A stretch of DNA of 64,000 nucleotides, taken from NCBI GenBank assembly GCA_043728315.1, contig JAYTMT010000002.1:1-64000 (forward strand). The letters are read 5' to 3'. Shown piece after piece: positions 1 to 8,238 of this stretch; the first letter of the stretch is position 1; the number at the start of each line of letters is the position of its first letter. The notes under the pieces were generated by a model. That model was not told where the DNA came from and did not search any database. It saw nothing but the letters and a program-made list of their open reading frames with translations. The position numbers and the translations under genes were made by a program. Origin of the DNA: JAAFIP01 sp043728315 (GTDB lineage: Bacteria; Pseudomonadota; Gammaproteobacteria; Burkholderiales; Burkholderiaceae_C).

Positions 1-35
1 GATTGGTGGAAATGTCCATGAGATTGAAGATACAA

Positions 36-79
36 GAGTGTTCATCTGTTTGAGGGCGAAGCCCGAGTTATGAACACTC
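36..79. repeat. Imperfect long hairpin
   Basis: The outer arms GAGTGTTCAT (36-45) and ATGAACACTC (70-79) are perfect inverted repeats. Between them is a small inner hairpin, GGGC-GAA-GCCC. The structure sits in a gene-free stretch beside the tandem repeats. It could be a mobile-element end or a folded recombination site, but no core motif was recognised, so the role is unknown. Confidence 0.5.
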
Positions 80-157
80 CCCCCATTTGTTCAAAAAAAC
101 CAGCTTCCCGCGAAGCGGGCCAGCGACCGTTTGCGCGTTGGCACAGCGCTCGCTTAG

Positions 158-331
158 CCGCAGCAGTGACCAAGCAAGACAGAAACAGGCATTAGCAAAG
201 CTCCCTGTAGCCGCAGCAGTGACCAATCAAGACGGAAGCTGGCATCGGCACAACCCTAGCTTGGCCGCAGAAGTGACCAAGCAAGACGGAAGCTGGCATT
301 GGCACAACCCAGCTTGGCCGCAAAAGTGACC
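158..331. repeat. 53-54 bp tandem repeat, about 3.3 copies
   Basis: Units begin with ccgcagcagtgaccaa or close variants at 158, 211, 265 and 318, giving periods of 53, 54 and 53 bases. The second and third units are nearly identical and contain gacggaagctggcat; the first is more diverged and the fourth is cut short. No convincing coding potential is seen in 1-334. The array lies just beyond the 3' end of the minus-strand PanE-like gene. Confidence 0.75.
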
Positions 332-334
332 ATC

Positions 335-1330
335 TCACACAGGGTACAAACCCCGCCCCTGCGCATGCAAGCGTGCCAGCCCCATCAGCGCATCGGTAAA
401 CGGCGTAGCCACGCCTGTGAGCATGCCCAGCTCGCGCACTGCGCCTACCAGCGCGTCCAGCTCCACCGCTTTGCCTGCCTGCACGTCTTGCAACATTGAG
501 GTTTTAAACGCGCCCAACTTGGCCGTCACCGCATGGCGGTCTTCGGGGGAATCGGCAATCGGGATGCCAATGCACGCGCCGATGGCTTTGGCCTCCAGCA
601 TCACGGCACTGACAAATCCGCGCACCAAATCATCGCCCAATATCTTGTCGGTGGTGGCTCCCGTGATGGCACTGATGGGGTTGACGGTCATGTTGCCCCA
701 CAGCTTGTACCAAATGTCGCGCTGAATCTGCAGCGAGCAGGCGGCTTCAAAGCCTGCGCTTTGCAGGCGCTCTTGCAGGGCGGCTAGGCGCGCGCTGGCG
801 CCCCCTGAGGGCTCGCCAATGATCAGTTTGTTGCCAAAATGCAGCTGGGCTGTGCCCGGCGCAGGGCTGGTGCAGCTGGCATGCACCACGCAACCGAGCA
901 CGCTGGCAGTGCTGATATGGCCTGCAATGGACCCATCTGCATCCACAGCTTGCAAGCGCTTGCCACTGGCCGCGCCGCCAAAACCCTGCAAAAACCACCA
1001 CGGCACGCCGTTCATGGCCGACAGCACCACGGTGTGGGGCCCAAGCAAGGGGGCGATTTGCTTGGCCACCTCGCGCATGGCGGGACCCTTCACGCTGATG
1101 ACCACGAGGTCTTGCACGCCCAGCTGGGCGGCATCGGCCACTGCAGTGCAGGCGCATTGCACCGTGCCACTGGTGGTGACCAGTTGCATGCCGCTGAGCT
1201 GCAAAGCCGCCAGCGTAGCGCCGCGCGCCAGCACACCAATGGGGGGTGCGCCAGCGGCTTGGCTAGCGCCTAGTTGCGCGCCCAGCCACAGGCCAATTGC
1301 CCCAGCGCCCACAATCGTTATTTTTTGCAT
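335..1330 (-). CDS. Ketopantoate reductase-like (ApbA/PanE family) oxidoreductase
   Basis: This 331-residue protein has the N-terminal dinucleotide-binding signature IVGAGAIGLWLGAQLG and the later VNPISAITGATTDKIL segment typical of PanE-family reductases. Such enzymes reduce 2-oxo acids with NADPH, the classic case being 2-dehydropantoate to pantoate. It is the last gene of the minus-strand hpa run, about 100 bases after the class II aldolase, and a dispersed repeat fills that gap. Catabolic operons often carry PanE paralogues acting on other oxo-acids, so a true pantothenate role is not assured. The ATG at 1330 gives an N-terminus that starts directly on the Rossmann strand, as expected. 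Confidence 0.8.
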   Translation of the reverse strand: MQKITIVGAGAIGLWLGAQLGASQAAGAPPIGVLARGATLAALQLSGMQLVTTSGTVQCACTAVADAAQLGVQDLVVISVKGPAMREVAKQIAPLLGPHTVVLSAMNGVPWWFLQGFGGAASGKRLQAVDADGSIAGHISTASVLGCVVHASCTSPAPGTAQLHFGNKLIIGEPSGGASARLAALQERLQSAGFEAACSLQIQRDIWYKLWGNMTVNPISAITGATTDKILGDDLVRGFVSAVMLEAKAIGACIGIPIADSPEDRHAVTAKLGAFKTSMLQDVQAGKAVELDALVGAVRELGMLTGVATPFTDALMGLARLHAQGRGLYPV

Positions 1331-1345
1331 AAATTTAATCTTTTT

Positions 1346-1397
1346 AAGCGCAATGTCAGCGCCATATGGTCATAGTACGCTATAGATAATATAGTAA
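1346..1397 (+). repeat. Dispersed palindromic repeat, copy A
   Basis: This copy reads aagcgcaatgtcagcgcc then atatggtcatagtacgct, followed by tatag. The flanks agcgcaat and agtacgct are near-complementary. It fills the gap between the class II aldolase and the PanE-like gene. It belongs to the family also seen near 8.7, 12.1, 15.9, 16.3, 18.1, 26.5, 47.6, 50.7, 53.9 and 63.9 kb. Confidence 0.8.
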
Positions 1398-1431
1398 ATG
1401 GCGTGCTACTAAAAAACCAACAGTGGTGTAA

Positions 1432-2190
1432 TCAGCTGGCATAACCGGGGTGCGATTTGTCTACCAAGCGTTGCATGGCATCAAATACATCACGCCCTGC
1501 GCCAAAGCGTGCATCAAATTGCAGCGTGTCTTGCGAGGCGCGCGCTGACACTTCGGGCGGCACGGCAATGGCTGAACCCAGTGGTGCTTGCATGCACTGA
1601 ATATCGCAGGCGCGTTGCAGCGTCCACAGGCGCACAAAGGCCGTGGGCAAAGTGCCCGCCCACGCCAGCAGGCCGTGGTTGCGCAAAATCACCAGCGGCT
1701 TGTCGCCTATGGCGGCAAGTAGGCGCGGCGCTTCCTCGGCATGCACGGTGATGCCTTCAAAGTCATGGTAGGCCACGGCATTGTGCAACTGGGCGGAGTA
1801 AAAATTGTTTTGCGCCAAGCCGCTGGCTGTGCAGGCCACAGCGCTGCCCGTGGTAGTGTGGGTGTGCATCACACAGTGCGCGCCGGGCAATGCGTTGTGC
1901 AGGGCGGCGTGCACGGTGAATCCTGCTGGGTTCACGGGGTAATCGGAGTGCCCAATCACCTTGCCAGTCGTGTCGATGCGCACCAAATTGGAGGCGGTGA
2001 CTTCGCTGTAATGCAGACCAAATGGGTTGATTAAAAACTGCTTTTCCTCACCGCAAACCGTGCTGGGCAAGCGCACCGTGATGTGGTTGTAGATCATCTC
2101 GGCCCAGCCGAGCATGGCAAAAATGCGGTAGCAAGCGGCCAGCTCCACGCGGGCCGTCCATTCGTCGGTATGAAAATCGGCTTGTGCCAT
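1432..2190 (-). CDS. Class II aldolase/adducin family protein
   Basis: This is a 252-residue cytosolic protein. It shows the zinc-binding HTHTT motif (MHTHTTTGSAVACT) and the later ILRNHGLLAWAGTL segment that supplies the third metal histidine in the AraD/fuculose-aldolase fold. These enzymes make or break carbon-carbon bonds next to a keto group, and some members act as decarboxylases or epimerases. It starts 3 bases downstream of the hpaF stop, so it is co-transcribed with the homoprotocatechuate genes. This is not the HpcH/HpaI-type aldolase that normally ends the hpa pathway. Whether it replaces that step is speculation. Confidence 0.85.
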   Translation of the reverse strand: MAQADFHTDEWTARVELAACYRIFAMLGWAEMIYNHITVRLPSTVCGEEKQFLINPFGLHYSEVTASNLVRIDTTGKVIGHSDYPVNPAGFTVHAALHNALPGAHCVMHTHTTTGSAVACTASGLAQNNFYSAQLHNAVAYHDFEGITVHAEEAPRLLAAIGDKPLVILRNHGLLAWAGTLPTAFVRLWTLQRACDIQCMQAPLGSAIAVPPEVSARASQDTLQFDARFGAGRDVFDAMQRLVDKSHPGYAS

Positions 2191-2193
2191 GGT

Positions 2194-2625
2194 TTATGCC
2201 TTTTTAAACAAGGGGTGCAGGGTGCTGATTTTGTCGTCGTAGGCTTCCTGGCCTTCGTCTACCTGCACGGTGATGCCGATGTGTTCGGTTTTGAGCATGT
2301 CGGCAAAATGGGCATTAGCGCAAGCAGAAAGTGCTTGCCCTGCTGCTTTTTTAGTAGCATCTGTGCGCCCCTTGCCCATGCGCAAATTCATATACACAAA
2401 GGCATAGTCGCCCGAGCCACCCGCTGCCCGCCCCGCTGCGCCGCCATCAGCCACCGCATAGTGCGCAGCCGGATAGGCCAGCACGCGCGTGCCACCGGTG
2501 GGGTACACCTGCGCGCCCGCTTCGTCGCGCACGGTCAGCATCGCATCGGCCATGCTGCGGCACAGCGCGGTCATATTGGTTTTGGCATCTAAATTGGGGG
2601 TGTAGAGAATGACGAGGTGGGGCAT
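2194..2625 (-). CDS. hpaF: 5-carboxymethyl-2-hydroxymuconate isomerase HpaF
   Basis: This 143-residue enzyme of the tautomerase-like CHMI family converts 5-carboxymethyl-2-hydroxymuconate to its oxo form in homoprotocatechuate meta-cleavage. The start at 2625 is chosen because the protein then begins MPHLVILYTPNL, giving the conserved N-terminal proline after Met removal; a longer reading frame upstream would bury it. The YAFVYMNLRMGKGR segment is also typical. A Gly/Ala-rich insert precedes it and makes the protein longer than the usual 125 or so residues. The start lies only 4 bases beyond the DUF4276 stop and has no evident Shine-Dalgarno, so translation is probably coupled to the inserted gene upstream. 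Confidence 0.85.
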   Translation of the reverse strand: MPHLVILYTPNLDAKTNMTALCRSMADAMLTVRDEAGAQVYPTGGTRVLAYPAAHYAVADGGAAGRAAGGSGDYAFVYMNLRMGKGRTDATKKAAGQALSACANAHFADMLKTEHIGITVQVDEGQEAYDDKISTLHPLFKKA

Positions 2626-2629
2626 ATAT

Positions 2630-3271
2630 TTAGTCGATTGCCGGGTTGATATATCTTGATACCCCTTCAATTACTTTGCGTAAGCTTGGGGATTTGGGAT
2701 TGACAAGATCCAAATGAGGAGCAATTTTTTCAGCCCATTGGGCCTTTAATGCGCCTGAATTTGATATAGATTTGACTTCATGCCCAAGTGCTTCAGCTAG
2801 GTGCTCCCACGCGCCAATTACCGCATCAGGGGCAAGCTTTTTAATTTTTGTAAGCTTAGCAGTGGAATACGCTTGCTTGATCGCATCTGTATCGGCCACA
2901 AACCAACTCTCAGTTTCTTCAACTGCAATTCTGAATAAAACATTTGGTTTATTCGGCAAAACCGCATACATCTCATTAAGTCTTTGTAATAACTCTGTGC
3001 AAGGTGTTCTGTCTGCATCCACGACAACCAGTACCAGCGCATTCTTAGCTAAACTTTTTGCATACGCGCGTAGCTTTGTAGGTAATTGATGCAACAGACT
3101 TCGATTTTTAGGCTCAGGCATGCTCAATGGGTTGAGAGGCAGTTCTCCGCGACCCTGATGCGGATGAATACGAAAATGTTCATTTTCAACAAGCTTAAAG
3201 CGCCTGCACAAAATTTCTCTAATGGTCGGTTTATCAGAGCTGCCTTCAGTCAGTACCTCTATCCAAATCAT
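2630..3271 (-). CDS. DUF4276-type TOPRIM-like protein, partner of AAA ATPase
   Basis: This 213-residue protein begins IEVLTEGSSDKP and later has LVLVVVDADRT. A glutamate (about residue 9) followed by a strand ending in DxD (about 85 and 87) is the TOPRIM metal-site pattern of OLD-type nucleases and RloB/AbiL-type partners. The ETESWFVAD segment is characteristic of DUF4276. The start overlaps the ATPase stop in an ATGA arrangement, so the two are translationally coupled. Base composition is AT-richer than in hpaD or hpaF. Family knowledge suggests phage defence or a related nucleic-acid function. Nuclease activity here is inference. Confidence 0.75.
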   Translation of the reverse strand: MIWIEVLTEGSSDKPTIREILCRRFKLVENEHFRIHPHQGRGELPLNPLSMPEPKNRSLLHQLPTKLRAYAKSLAKNALVLVVVDADRTPCTELLQRLNEMYAVLPNKPNVLFRIAVEETESWFVADTDAIKQAYSTAKLTKIKKLAPDAVIGAWEHLAEALGHEVKSISNSGALKAQWAEKIAPHLDLVNPKSPSLRKVIEGVSRYINPAID

Positions 3272-4491
3272 GATGGATTACCAATTCCGAAATGGTTGCT
3301 GTACCAAAGACTACCCATTGGCAAACCCTCTGCATACATTTCTTTTATTCCGGGAATGGTCGCGGCCTGAATCAGTTGCGAATGCCCGTCTGCATTTTTC
3401 TCCAAAATCCATACTTGTTCTGGTGCGAGCGCATCAACCAAGTGCGGTGAATGCGTTGTCAGCAAAACCTGAGGACCTGCATGCTGTTCTGCAAAAAGTT
3501 GCAGTTCTTTGGCTAGTACATCGAGTAGCTGATGGTGCAGACCGTTTTCAGGCTCTTCGATACCTACAAGCGGTGCGGGATTGGGATCTTCAAGCAACAG
3601 GAGATAGGCCAGTAACTTTAATGTGCCGTCGGACATTGCCTGCTGATAAAAAGGTTTTTTAAATCCCTGTGCATGAAACTCCAGTAGTAAGCGGTTATCA
3701 ACGGTTTCAGCAGTTGTAATCTTGGTCAGTCCAGGGATTCGCTTACTGATTCTGCCCAACATTCGCGTTAATCCGCTTTTGTTGTTGCGCTCAATAAACT
3801 GCATGTAGTTTGCGAGATTTTCTGCAGTTCGATTTAAATGTGGTTGAGCGCCAGTAGTAGGCATTACTCTGGCCAAGTCTGCTACAAAATATGACAAATA
3901 CCATCCACCTAAGAAATCTCGAAATCGACTAATCTCGGCGTGCTCCTTAAATGCCCCAAGTGTTGATATTGCTAACTCACTAGGGTCAACCATAGTGATT
4001 GATTTACGGTTTTCGGGACGTTCGTCCCCGCCTATCCACGCATAGCCCTTGCCAACCCTTAGCTTGAGGAAGGTTAGCGGTGCCCCATACTCGCCTTTTC
4101 GGCTTAGTGGCTTGTGAACCAACTCCTCTCTAGCTACGAAAACCCCCCCTACTTGGCTGGCATCGATATGCAGCAAGTAATTGATTGGAGTTTGATCTTC
4201 CTGGCGATATCGAATTTCAAACTCTATTGGCGTATGCGTCCCAGAAGTTCGCATGGAGTGAAAGCCACGACGGCCGGGTTTGTCGCAAGCGCTTTCAACC
4301 CCGTCACGCAAACAATCTCCTAGAAATCCGAGTGCGTCCAGCAATGTAGACTTGCCAGAGCCATTTCCGCCAACTATGGCAATTAAACGAGGTAATTCAG
4401 CCTGTTTCTTTGAGCTTGATAACACTCGACCCAAAGTCACATCACGAAGAGATCGAAAATTTTTAATTCTGATACCTTCAAGTATTGCCAT
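3268..4491 (-). CDS. AAA (SMC/OLD-like, AAA_21) ATPase
   Basis: This 407-residue protein starts MAILEGIRIKNFRSLRDV, the usual first strand of OLD/SMC-like ATPases, then has Walker A GGNGSGKSTLLDAL. Near the C-terminus are a signature-like MSDGTLKLLAYLLLL, Walker B VGIEEPENGLHH and the histidine switch LLTTHSPHLVDAL. The ATG at 4491 is chosen over a longer upstream frame because it begins on the conserved strand and has GAGGC upstream. With the overlapping TOPRIM-like gene it forms a two-gene module of the kind found in defence islands. Here it sits between hpaD (23 bases away) and hpaF. AT-rich composition supports acquisition. Confidence 0.85.
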   Translation of the reverse strand: MAILEGIRIKNFRSLRDVTLGRVLSSSKKQAELPRLIAIVGGNGSGKSTLLDALGFLGDCLRDGVESACDKPGRRGFHSMRTSGTHTPIEFEIRYRQEDQTPINYLLHIDASQVGGVFVAREELVHKPLSRKGEYGAPLTFLKLRVGKGYAWIGGDERPENRKSITMVDPSELAISTLGAFKEHAEISRFRDFLGGWYLSYFVADLARVMPTTGAQPHLNRTAENLANYMQFIERNNKSGLTRMLGRISKRIPGLTKITTAETVDNRLLLEFHAQGFKKPFYQQAMSDGTLKLLAYLLLLEDPNPAPLVGIEEPENGLHHQLLDVLAKELQLFAEQHAGPQVLLTTHSPHLVDALAPEQVWILEKNADGHSQLIQAATIPGIKEMYAEGLPMGSLWYSNHFGIGNPS

Positions 4492-4514
4492 ATGTGCCTC
4501 AAATTTATAAAGTA

Positions 4515-5378
4515 TTAATATGGTAACTTTACCACTGGAAAAATCGCATTGATTTGCCCAGTGCCACTGCTGCCAAAATAGGGCGTGATGACCTCCACCT
4601 TTTCTGTGTAAGTGTGGCCGCCCAACAATCCATAGAGCATGGCCGTGTCGTGCATATCGCCTTCGCCCCAGCATTTTTCGTTGTACATCGGCAGCATGTC
4701 AATCACCGTGGCGTGTTCGCCGCGCTCCCATAATTCCACTACGCGGTGGTCCACCTGCTCTAAAAAAGCGTTGTAGGTTTTGAAGGCGAATTCAGGCGCG
4801 CGCCCATTGTCGGCAAAATGGTGGCTCAAGCTCCCGCTGGCAAACACCGCCACCGTGCCCTCGTATTGCTCCTCAATGGCGCGGCGCACTGCTAGGCCAA
4901 ATTGCCCGCTCTCGCCGTGGTCGTGCCAGTCGCACCATGCGCTGATGCAAACCACCTTGTAGTGCTTGTCGGCATTCATGTAGCGCATGGGCACCAAAGT
5001 GCCGTATTCCAGCTCCAGCGTGGTGTCTGAGTGTGCGCGGCTTTTTATGCCCATGCTGTTGGCCATGTCGCCAATCAGGTGACCCAGTGCTGGGTTGCCG
5101 GGGTAGTCGTAGGGCATGTTTTTAATAAAATGCGGCAGCTCGTTGCTGGTGTACACGCCCTTAAACGCGGGCCCGCAGTTGATGTGGTATTCGCTGTTCA
5201 CCTGCCAATGCACATCAAACACCACAATCGTGTCCACCCCCAGTGCGCGGCAGCGCCTGTCAATCTCCTTGTGTCCCGCAATTGCCGCATCGCGTTTGCC
5301 AAAATTTGGCCCTGGGAATTCACACAAATACATGCTGGGCACGTGTGTGATTTTGGCGGCGAGGGCGAGGGTTCCCAT
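4515..5378 (-). CDS. hpaD: 3,4-dihydroxyphenylacetate 2,3-dioxygenase HpaD
   Basis: This 287-residue class III (LigB-type) extradiol dioxygenase opens the homoprotocatechuate ring between C2 and C3 using Fe(II). Supporting segments are the N-terminal KITHVPSMYLCEFPGPN, VFDVHWQVNSEYHINC with candidate metal histidines, and GSLSHHFADNG. Length matches the HpaD family. It is downstream of hpaE and the MAPEG gene and upstream of the inserted ATPase/TOPRIM pair. No strong ribosome-binding site is visible before the ATG. The product feeds HpaE directly. Confidence 0.92.
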   Translation of the reverse strand: MGTLALAAKITHVPSMYLCEFPGPNFGKRDAAIAGHKEIDRRCRALGVDTIVVFDVHWQVNSEYHINCGPAFKGVYTSNELPHFIKNMPYDYPGNPALGHLIGDMANSMGIKSRAHSDTTLELEYGTLVPMRYMNADKHYKVVCISAWCDWHDHGESGQFGLAVRRAIEEQYEGTVAVFASGSLSHHFADNGRAPEFAFKTYNAFLEQVDHRVVELWERGEHATVIDMLPMYNEKCWGEGDMHDTAMLYGLLGGHTYTEKVEVITPYFGSSGTGQINAIFPVVKLPY

Positions 5379-5402
5379 GGTTAAACTTGTATAAGTAGTT
5401 AG

Positions 5403-5825
5403 TTATTTGCTCAGCAAAGCGAAACCCCAAGTGAGCCAAAGCGCCAGTATGGCCAATGCGCTAGCGAAAAACAACTTAAAACGTGTCATCACGGTGTTAG
5501 AGCCACAATGCACATAACTGTGCGCATAGCGCAGCACCACAAAACCCCAAGCGGCGGCTACAGCCACAAGCGATACCGATTGCGTGGCGTATAGGCCGAT
5601 GCAAGCGACGTAAAACAAGACCGGTGTTTCAAACAGATTTTGCAGATTGTCTGAGCTGCGCGTGTCTTGCATGGCGGCTGCAAAATCTTTGCGTGTGGAT
5701 GCCTTTTGCGGATGCAGCCGCATGGCGCGAAATTGCCGTGCGCGCTCTTGGTAGGTGCGCACGCCGACTATGCAAACAAGTAGCAACATGGCGAAAACGG
5801 GTGTGAATATATGCAATGAGTTCAT
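5403..5825 (-). CDS. MAPEG-family membrane protein
   Basis: This is a 140-residue integral membrane protein. The chosen start (5825) gives MNSLHIFTPVFAMLLLVCIVGVR, a first transmembrane helix, and overlaps the hpaE stop as ATGA. An upstream in-frame extension overlaps hpaE and is rejected. Later segments include NLFETPVLFYVACIGLYA and VVLRYAHSYVHCGSNTV, matching the MAPEG (microsomal glutathione-transferase-like) fold with four helices. Its job within a ring-cleavage operon is unclear; detoxification of reactive semialdehydes with glutathione is one idea without direct evidence. Confidence 0.8.
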   Translation of the reverse strand: MNSLHIFTPVFAMLLLVCIVGVRTYQERARQFRAMRLHPQKASTRKDFAAAMQDTRSSDNLQNLFETPVLFYVACIGLYATQSVSLVAVAAAWGFVVLRYAHSYVHCGSNTVMTRFKLFFASALAILALWLTWGFALLSK

Positions 5826-7294
5826 GCGATGCCCCAGTGTGGAATGTGGTGAGAGCCATAGGATACGGCAATATTCTTGGGTTCTAAAAATACTTCGTAG
5901 CTCCAAGTGCCGCCCTCGCGCCCTGTGCCGCTGGCCTTGGTGCCGCCAAAGGGTTGGCGCAAATCGCGCACGTTTTGGCTGTTGACAAAGCACATGCCCG
6001 CTTCAATCTGCGCGGCTACGCGGTGGGCACGGCCAAGGTTTTCGGTCCACACATAGCTGGACAGGCCGTATTGCGTGTCGTTGGCAATGCGGATTGCATC
6101 TGCTTCGTCTTTGAAAGGAATTAAGCAGGCCACGGGGCCAAAAATTTCGTCTTGGGCGATGCGCATGCGATTGTCTACATCGGCAAACACCGTGGGCCAG
6201 ACGTAGTTGCCTAGCTTGACGCGCTCGGGCAATGCGCTTGCGTAGGGCGGGCGACCTGACCCGCCGCACAGCAGGGTTGCGCCCTCTTTGCAGCCTAGGT
6301 CGATATAGCTGCGCACCTTGGCCAGATGCGCTTGCGAAACCATTGGGCCCACTATGGTTGCCTCGTCCAAAGGGTCGCCCACGCTGATGCGCTTGGCGCG
6401 CTCGGCAAACGTGGCTGCAAATGCTTTGTAAATGCTTTGCTGCACCAAGATGCGGCTACCGGCCGTGCAGCGTTCACCATTGTTGCTAAAAATCATGAAG
6501 ATCGCCGCGTCCATGGCGCGTTCTAGCTGCGCGTCTTCGAAGACTACGAATGGTGATTTGCCACCCAGCTCCATGCTAAATTTTTTCAGGCCAGCGCTTT
6601 GCACAATGCGATTGCCCGTGGCGGTACTGCCCGTGAACGAAATCGCCCGCACATCGGGATGGCGGCACAGCGGCTCGCCCGCGTCTTTGCCAGTGCCGTG
6701 TACGATGTTGAGCACGCCCAGCGGCACGCCAGCTTCTAGCGCCAGCTCGCCCAAGCGCGAGGCCGTCATAGGGGACAACTCGCTCATTTTGAGCACAGCC
6801 GTGTTGCCAAAAGCCAAACACGGCGCGGTTTTCCAAGTGGCCGTCATGAATGGCACATTCCACGGGCTCACCAGCGCGCACACGCCCACGGGGTGAAAGA
6901 GGGTGTAGTTCAAATGCGTTTCGGTGGGGTAGGTGTGGCCGTCCACGCGGGTGCACATTTCGGCAAAATAATAAAAATTGTCTGCCGCGCGGGGAATGAG
7001 CTGTTTGCCCGTTTGCGCTATCACTTGGCCGCAGTCATTGGTCTCCATCTGTGCGATTTCAGGCACGTGTGCAGCGATTAAATCGCCTAGCTTGCGCATG
7101 ATCTTGGCGCGGTTCGCTGGCGCGGTGGCCGCCCACGCGGGGAAGGCGGCTTTGGCAGCAGCCACGGCGGCGTTTACCTCGGCCTCGCCGCCTGCAGCCA
7201 CATGAGCCAGCACTTCTTGGGTGGCGGGGTTGATGGTGTCAAAGGTGGTGGGGCTGGCCACATGTTGGCCGTTGATGAGGTGTTTGATGTGCAT
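5822..7294 (-). CDS. hpaE: 5-carboxymethyl-2-hydroxymuconate semialdehyde dehydrogenase HpaE
   Basis: This 490-residue NAD-dependent aldehyde dehydrogenase oxidises the ring-cleavage product of HpaD to 5-carboxymethyl-2-hydroxymuconate. ALDH landmarks are VSPWNVPFMTATWK, the SFTGSTATG turn, MELGGKSPFVV with the general-base glutamate, and NNGERCTAGSR with the catalytic cysteine. The EIFGPVACLIPF motif follows. Length and sequence fit HpaE closely. The gene follows hpaG2 after a 110-base gap that contains REP-like palindromes, and overlaps the MAPEG gene by 4 bases. Confidence 0.93.
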   Translation of the reverse strand: MHIKHLINGQHVASPTTFDTINPATQEVLAHVAAGGEAEVNAAVAAAKAAFPAWAATAPANRAKIMRKLGDLIAAHVPEIAQMETNDCGQVIAQTGKQLIPRAADNFYYFAEMCTRVDGHTYPTETHLNYTLFHPVGVCALVSPWNVPFMTATWKTAPCLAFGNTAVLKMSELSPMTASRLGELALEAGVPLGVLNIVHGTGKDAGEPLCRHPDVRAISFTGSTATGNRIVQSAGLKKFSMELGGKSPFVVFEDAQLERAMDAAIFMIFSNNGERCTAGSRILVQQSIYKAFAATFAERAKRISVGDPLDEATIVGPMVSQAHLAKVRSYIDLGCKEGATLLCGGSGRPPYASALPERVKLGNYVWPTVFADVDNRMRIAQDEIFGPVACLIPFKDEADAIRIANDTQYGLSSYVWTENLGRAHRVAAQIEAGMCFVNSQNVRDLRQPFGGTKASGTGREGGTWSYEVFLEPKNIAVSYGSHHIPHWGIA

Positions 7295-7381
7295 AGGATT
7301 ATTTTTTGAAAAATTAATACAACGGATTTTATTTACGATGAATTCATCGTATGTTGCTCTCTAGCGAGCCAATACCAGTAC

Positions 7382-7479
7382 TAATTGGGGTCTACTAATT
7401 GGGGTCAGACCCCAATTGGGGAAAACAAAGAAAACGGAGAAAAACCATGATGAACGGCATGCGGCTCTGACCCCAATTG
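7382..7479. repeat. REP-like palindromes (GGGGTCAGA family) at the hpaG2 3' end
   Basis: A perfect palindrome with arms AATTGGGGTC/GACCCCAATT spans 7397-7417. A partial copy (taattgggg) lies at 7382-7390 and an opposed half, ctctgaccccaatt, at 7466-7479. Such motifs resemble REP elements mobilised by REP-associated tyrosine transposases, though none is encoded here. The element supplies the last 20 or so codons and the stop of hpaG2, so it has rewritten the gene end. Confidence 0.8.
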
Positions 7480-8238
7480 CGCTGCGTCCGAAGCGCAAAT
7501 GGTGTTGACCAAAGCGCCAAGCGAGTCGATGGAGGTGACCACCACATCGCCCACTTTGCAGTCCACCACCCCATCGGGCGTGCCAGTCAAAATCACGTCG
7601 CCAGCATTTAAGGTCATGAAGCTGCTGAAATACGCAATCAATGTGGGCACGCTGAAAATCATGTCCCGCGTATTGCCGCTTTGCGTGACCACGCCATTCA
7701 CCGTGGTTTGCAGCGCCAGCGCCATCGGGTTGGCAATGTCACCCGCATCCACCAGCCAAGGGCCGATGGGCGTGCAGGTAGGGCGGTTTTTGACGCGCAG
7801 GTTGGGGCGGTACCAGTTTTCTAGGTAGTCACGAATCGCGTAGTCGTTGGCTACCGTGTAGCCCGCTATATAGTCATACGCATCCTCCTCGCGCACGTTT
7901 TTAGCCGCGCGGCCTATCACCACGGCCAGCTCACATTCGTAGTGCATAAACTGCACGCCAGCTGGGCGAACGGTGTGGCAGCGGTGGCCGATCAGGGCGC
8001 TGTCAGATTTTAGGAAGGCCAGCGGTTCGTCGGGCGCTTTAAAAGCCAGTTCTTTGGCGTGGTCCGCATAATTGAGCCCCAGCGCAATCACGCTGCGTGC
8101 ACGTGCTGTGGGGGCAAGCGGTGGCAACCACTGCACGCTATCAAACGCGACACGCTGGCCGCTTGCTAGCAGCAGCGCGCCGTCTTGCTCTGTGGCAGCA
8201 TAGGTTTGGCCTTGGTAGACCACGCGGGCGTGCTTCAT
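7405..8238 (-). CDS. hpaG2: HpaG C-terminal subunit: 2-hydroxyhepta-2,4-diene-1,7-dioate isomerase / decarboxylase
   Basis: This 277-residue FAH-fold enzyme acts after HpaF, decarboxylating and isomerising oxo-pent-3-ene-tricarboxylate. The metal site is visible: HYECELAVVIGRAAKNV gives the ExE pair and NDYAIRDYLENWYRPN the aspartate. The GDVILTGTPDGV motif is also intact. The C-terminus is odd: after VNTICASDA the last residues (QLGSEP...SPIGV) are encoded by a REP-like insertion that also provides the stop codon. The start overlaps the hpaG1 stop as ATGA, so the two half-subunits are co-translated. Confidence 0.9.
   Translation of the reverse strand: MKHARVVYQGQTYAATEQDGALLLASGQRVAFDSVQWLPPLAPTARARSVIALGLNYADHAKELAFKAPDEPLAFLKSDSALIGHRCHTVRPAGVQFMHYECELAVVIGRAAKNVREEDAYDYIAGYTVANDYAIRDYLENWYRPNLRVKNRPTCTPIGPWLVDAGDIANPMALALQTTVNGVVTQSGNTRDMIFSVPTLIAYFSSFMTLNAGDVILTGTPDGVVDCKVGDVVVTSIDSLGALVNTICASDAAQLGSEPHAVHHGFSPFSLFSPIGV

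Noticed and set aside
158..331. CRISPR-like array
   Set aside because: The units are contiguous 53-base tandem repeats without distinct spacers, and no cas genes are present.
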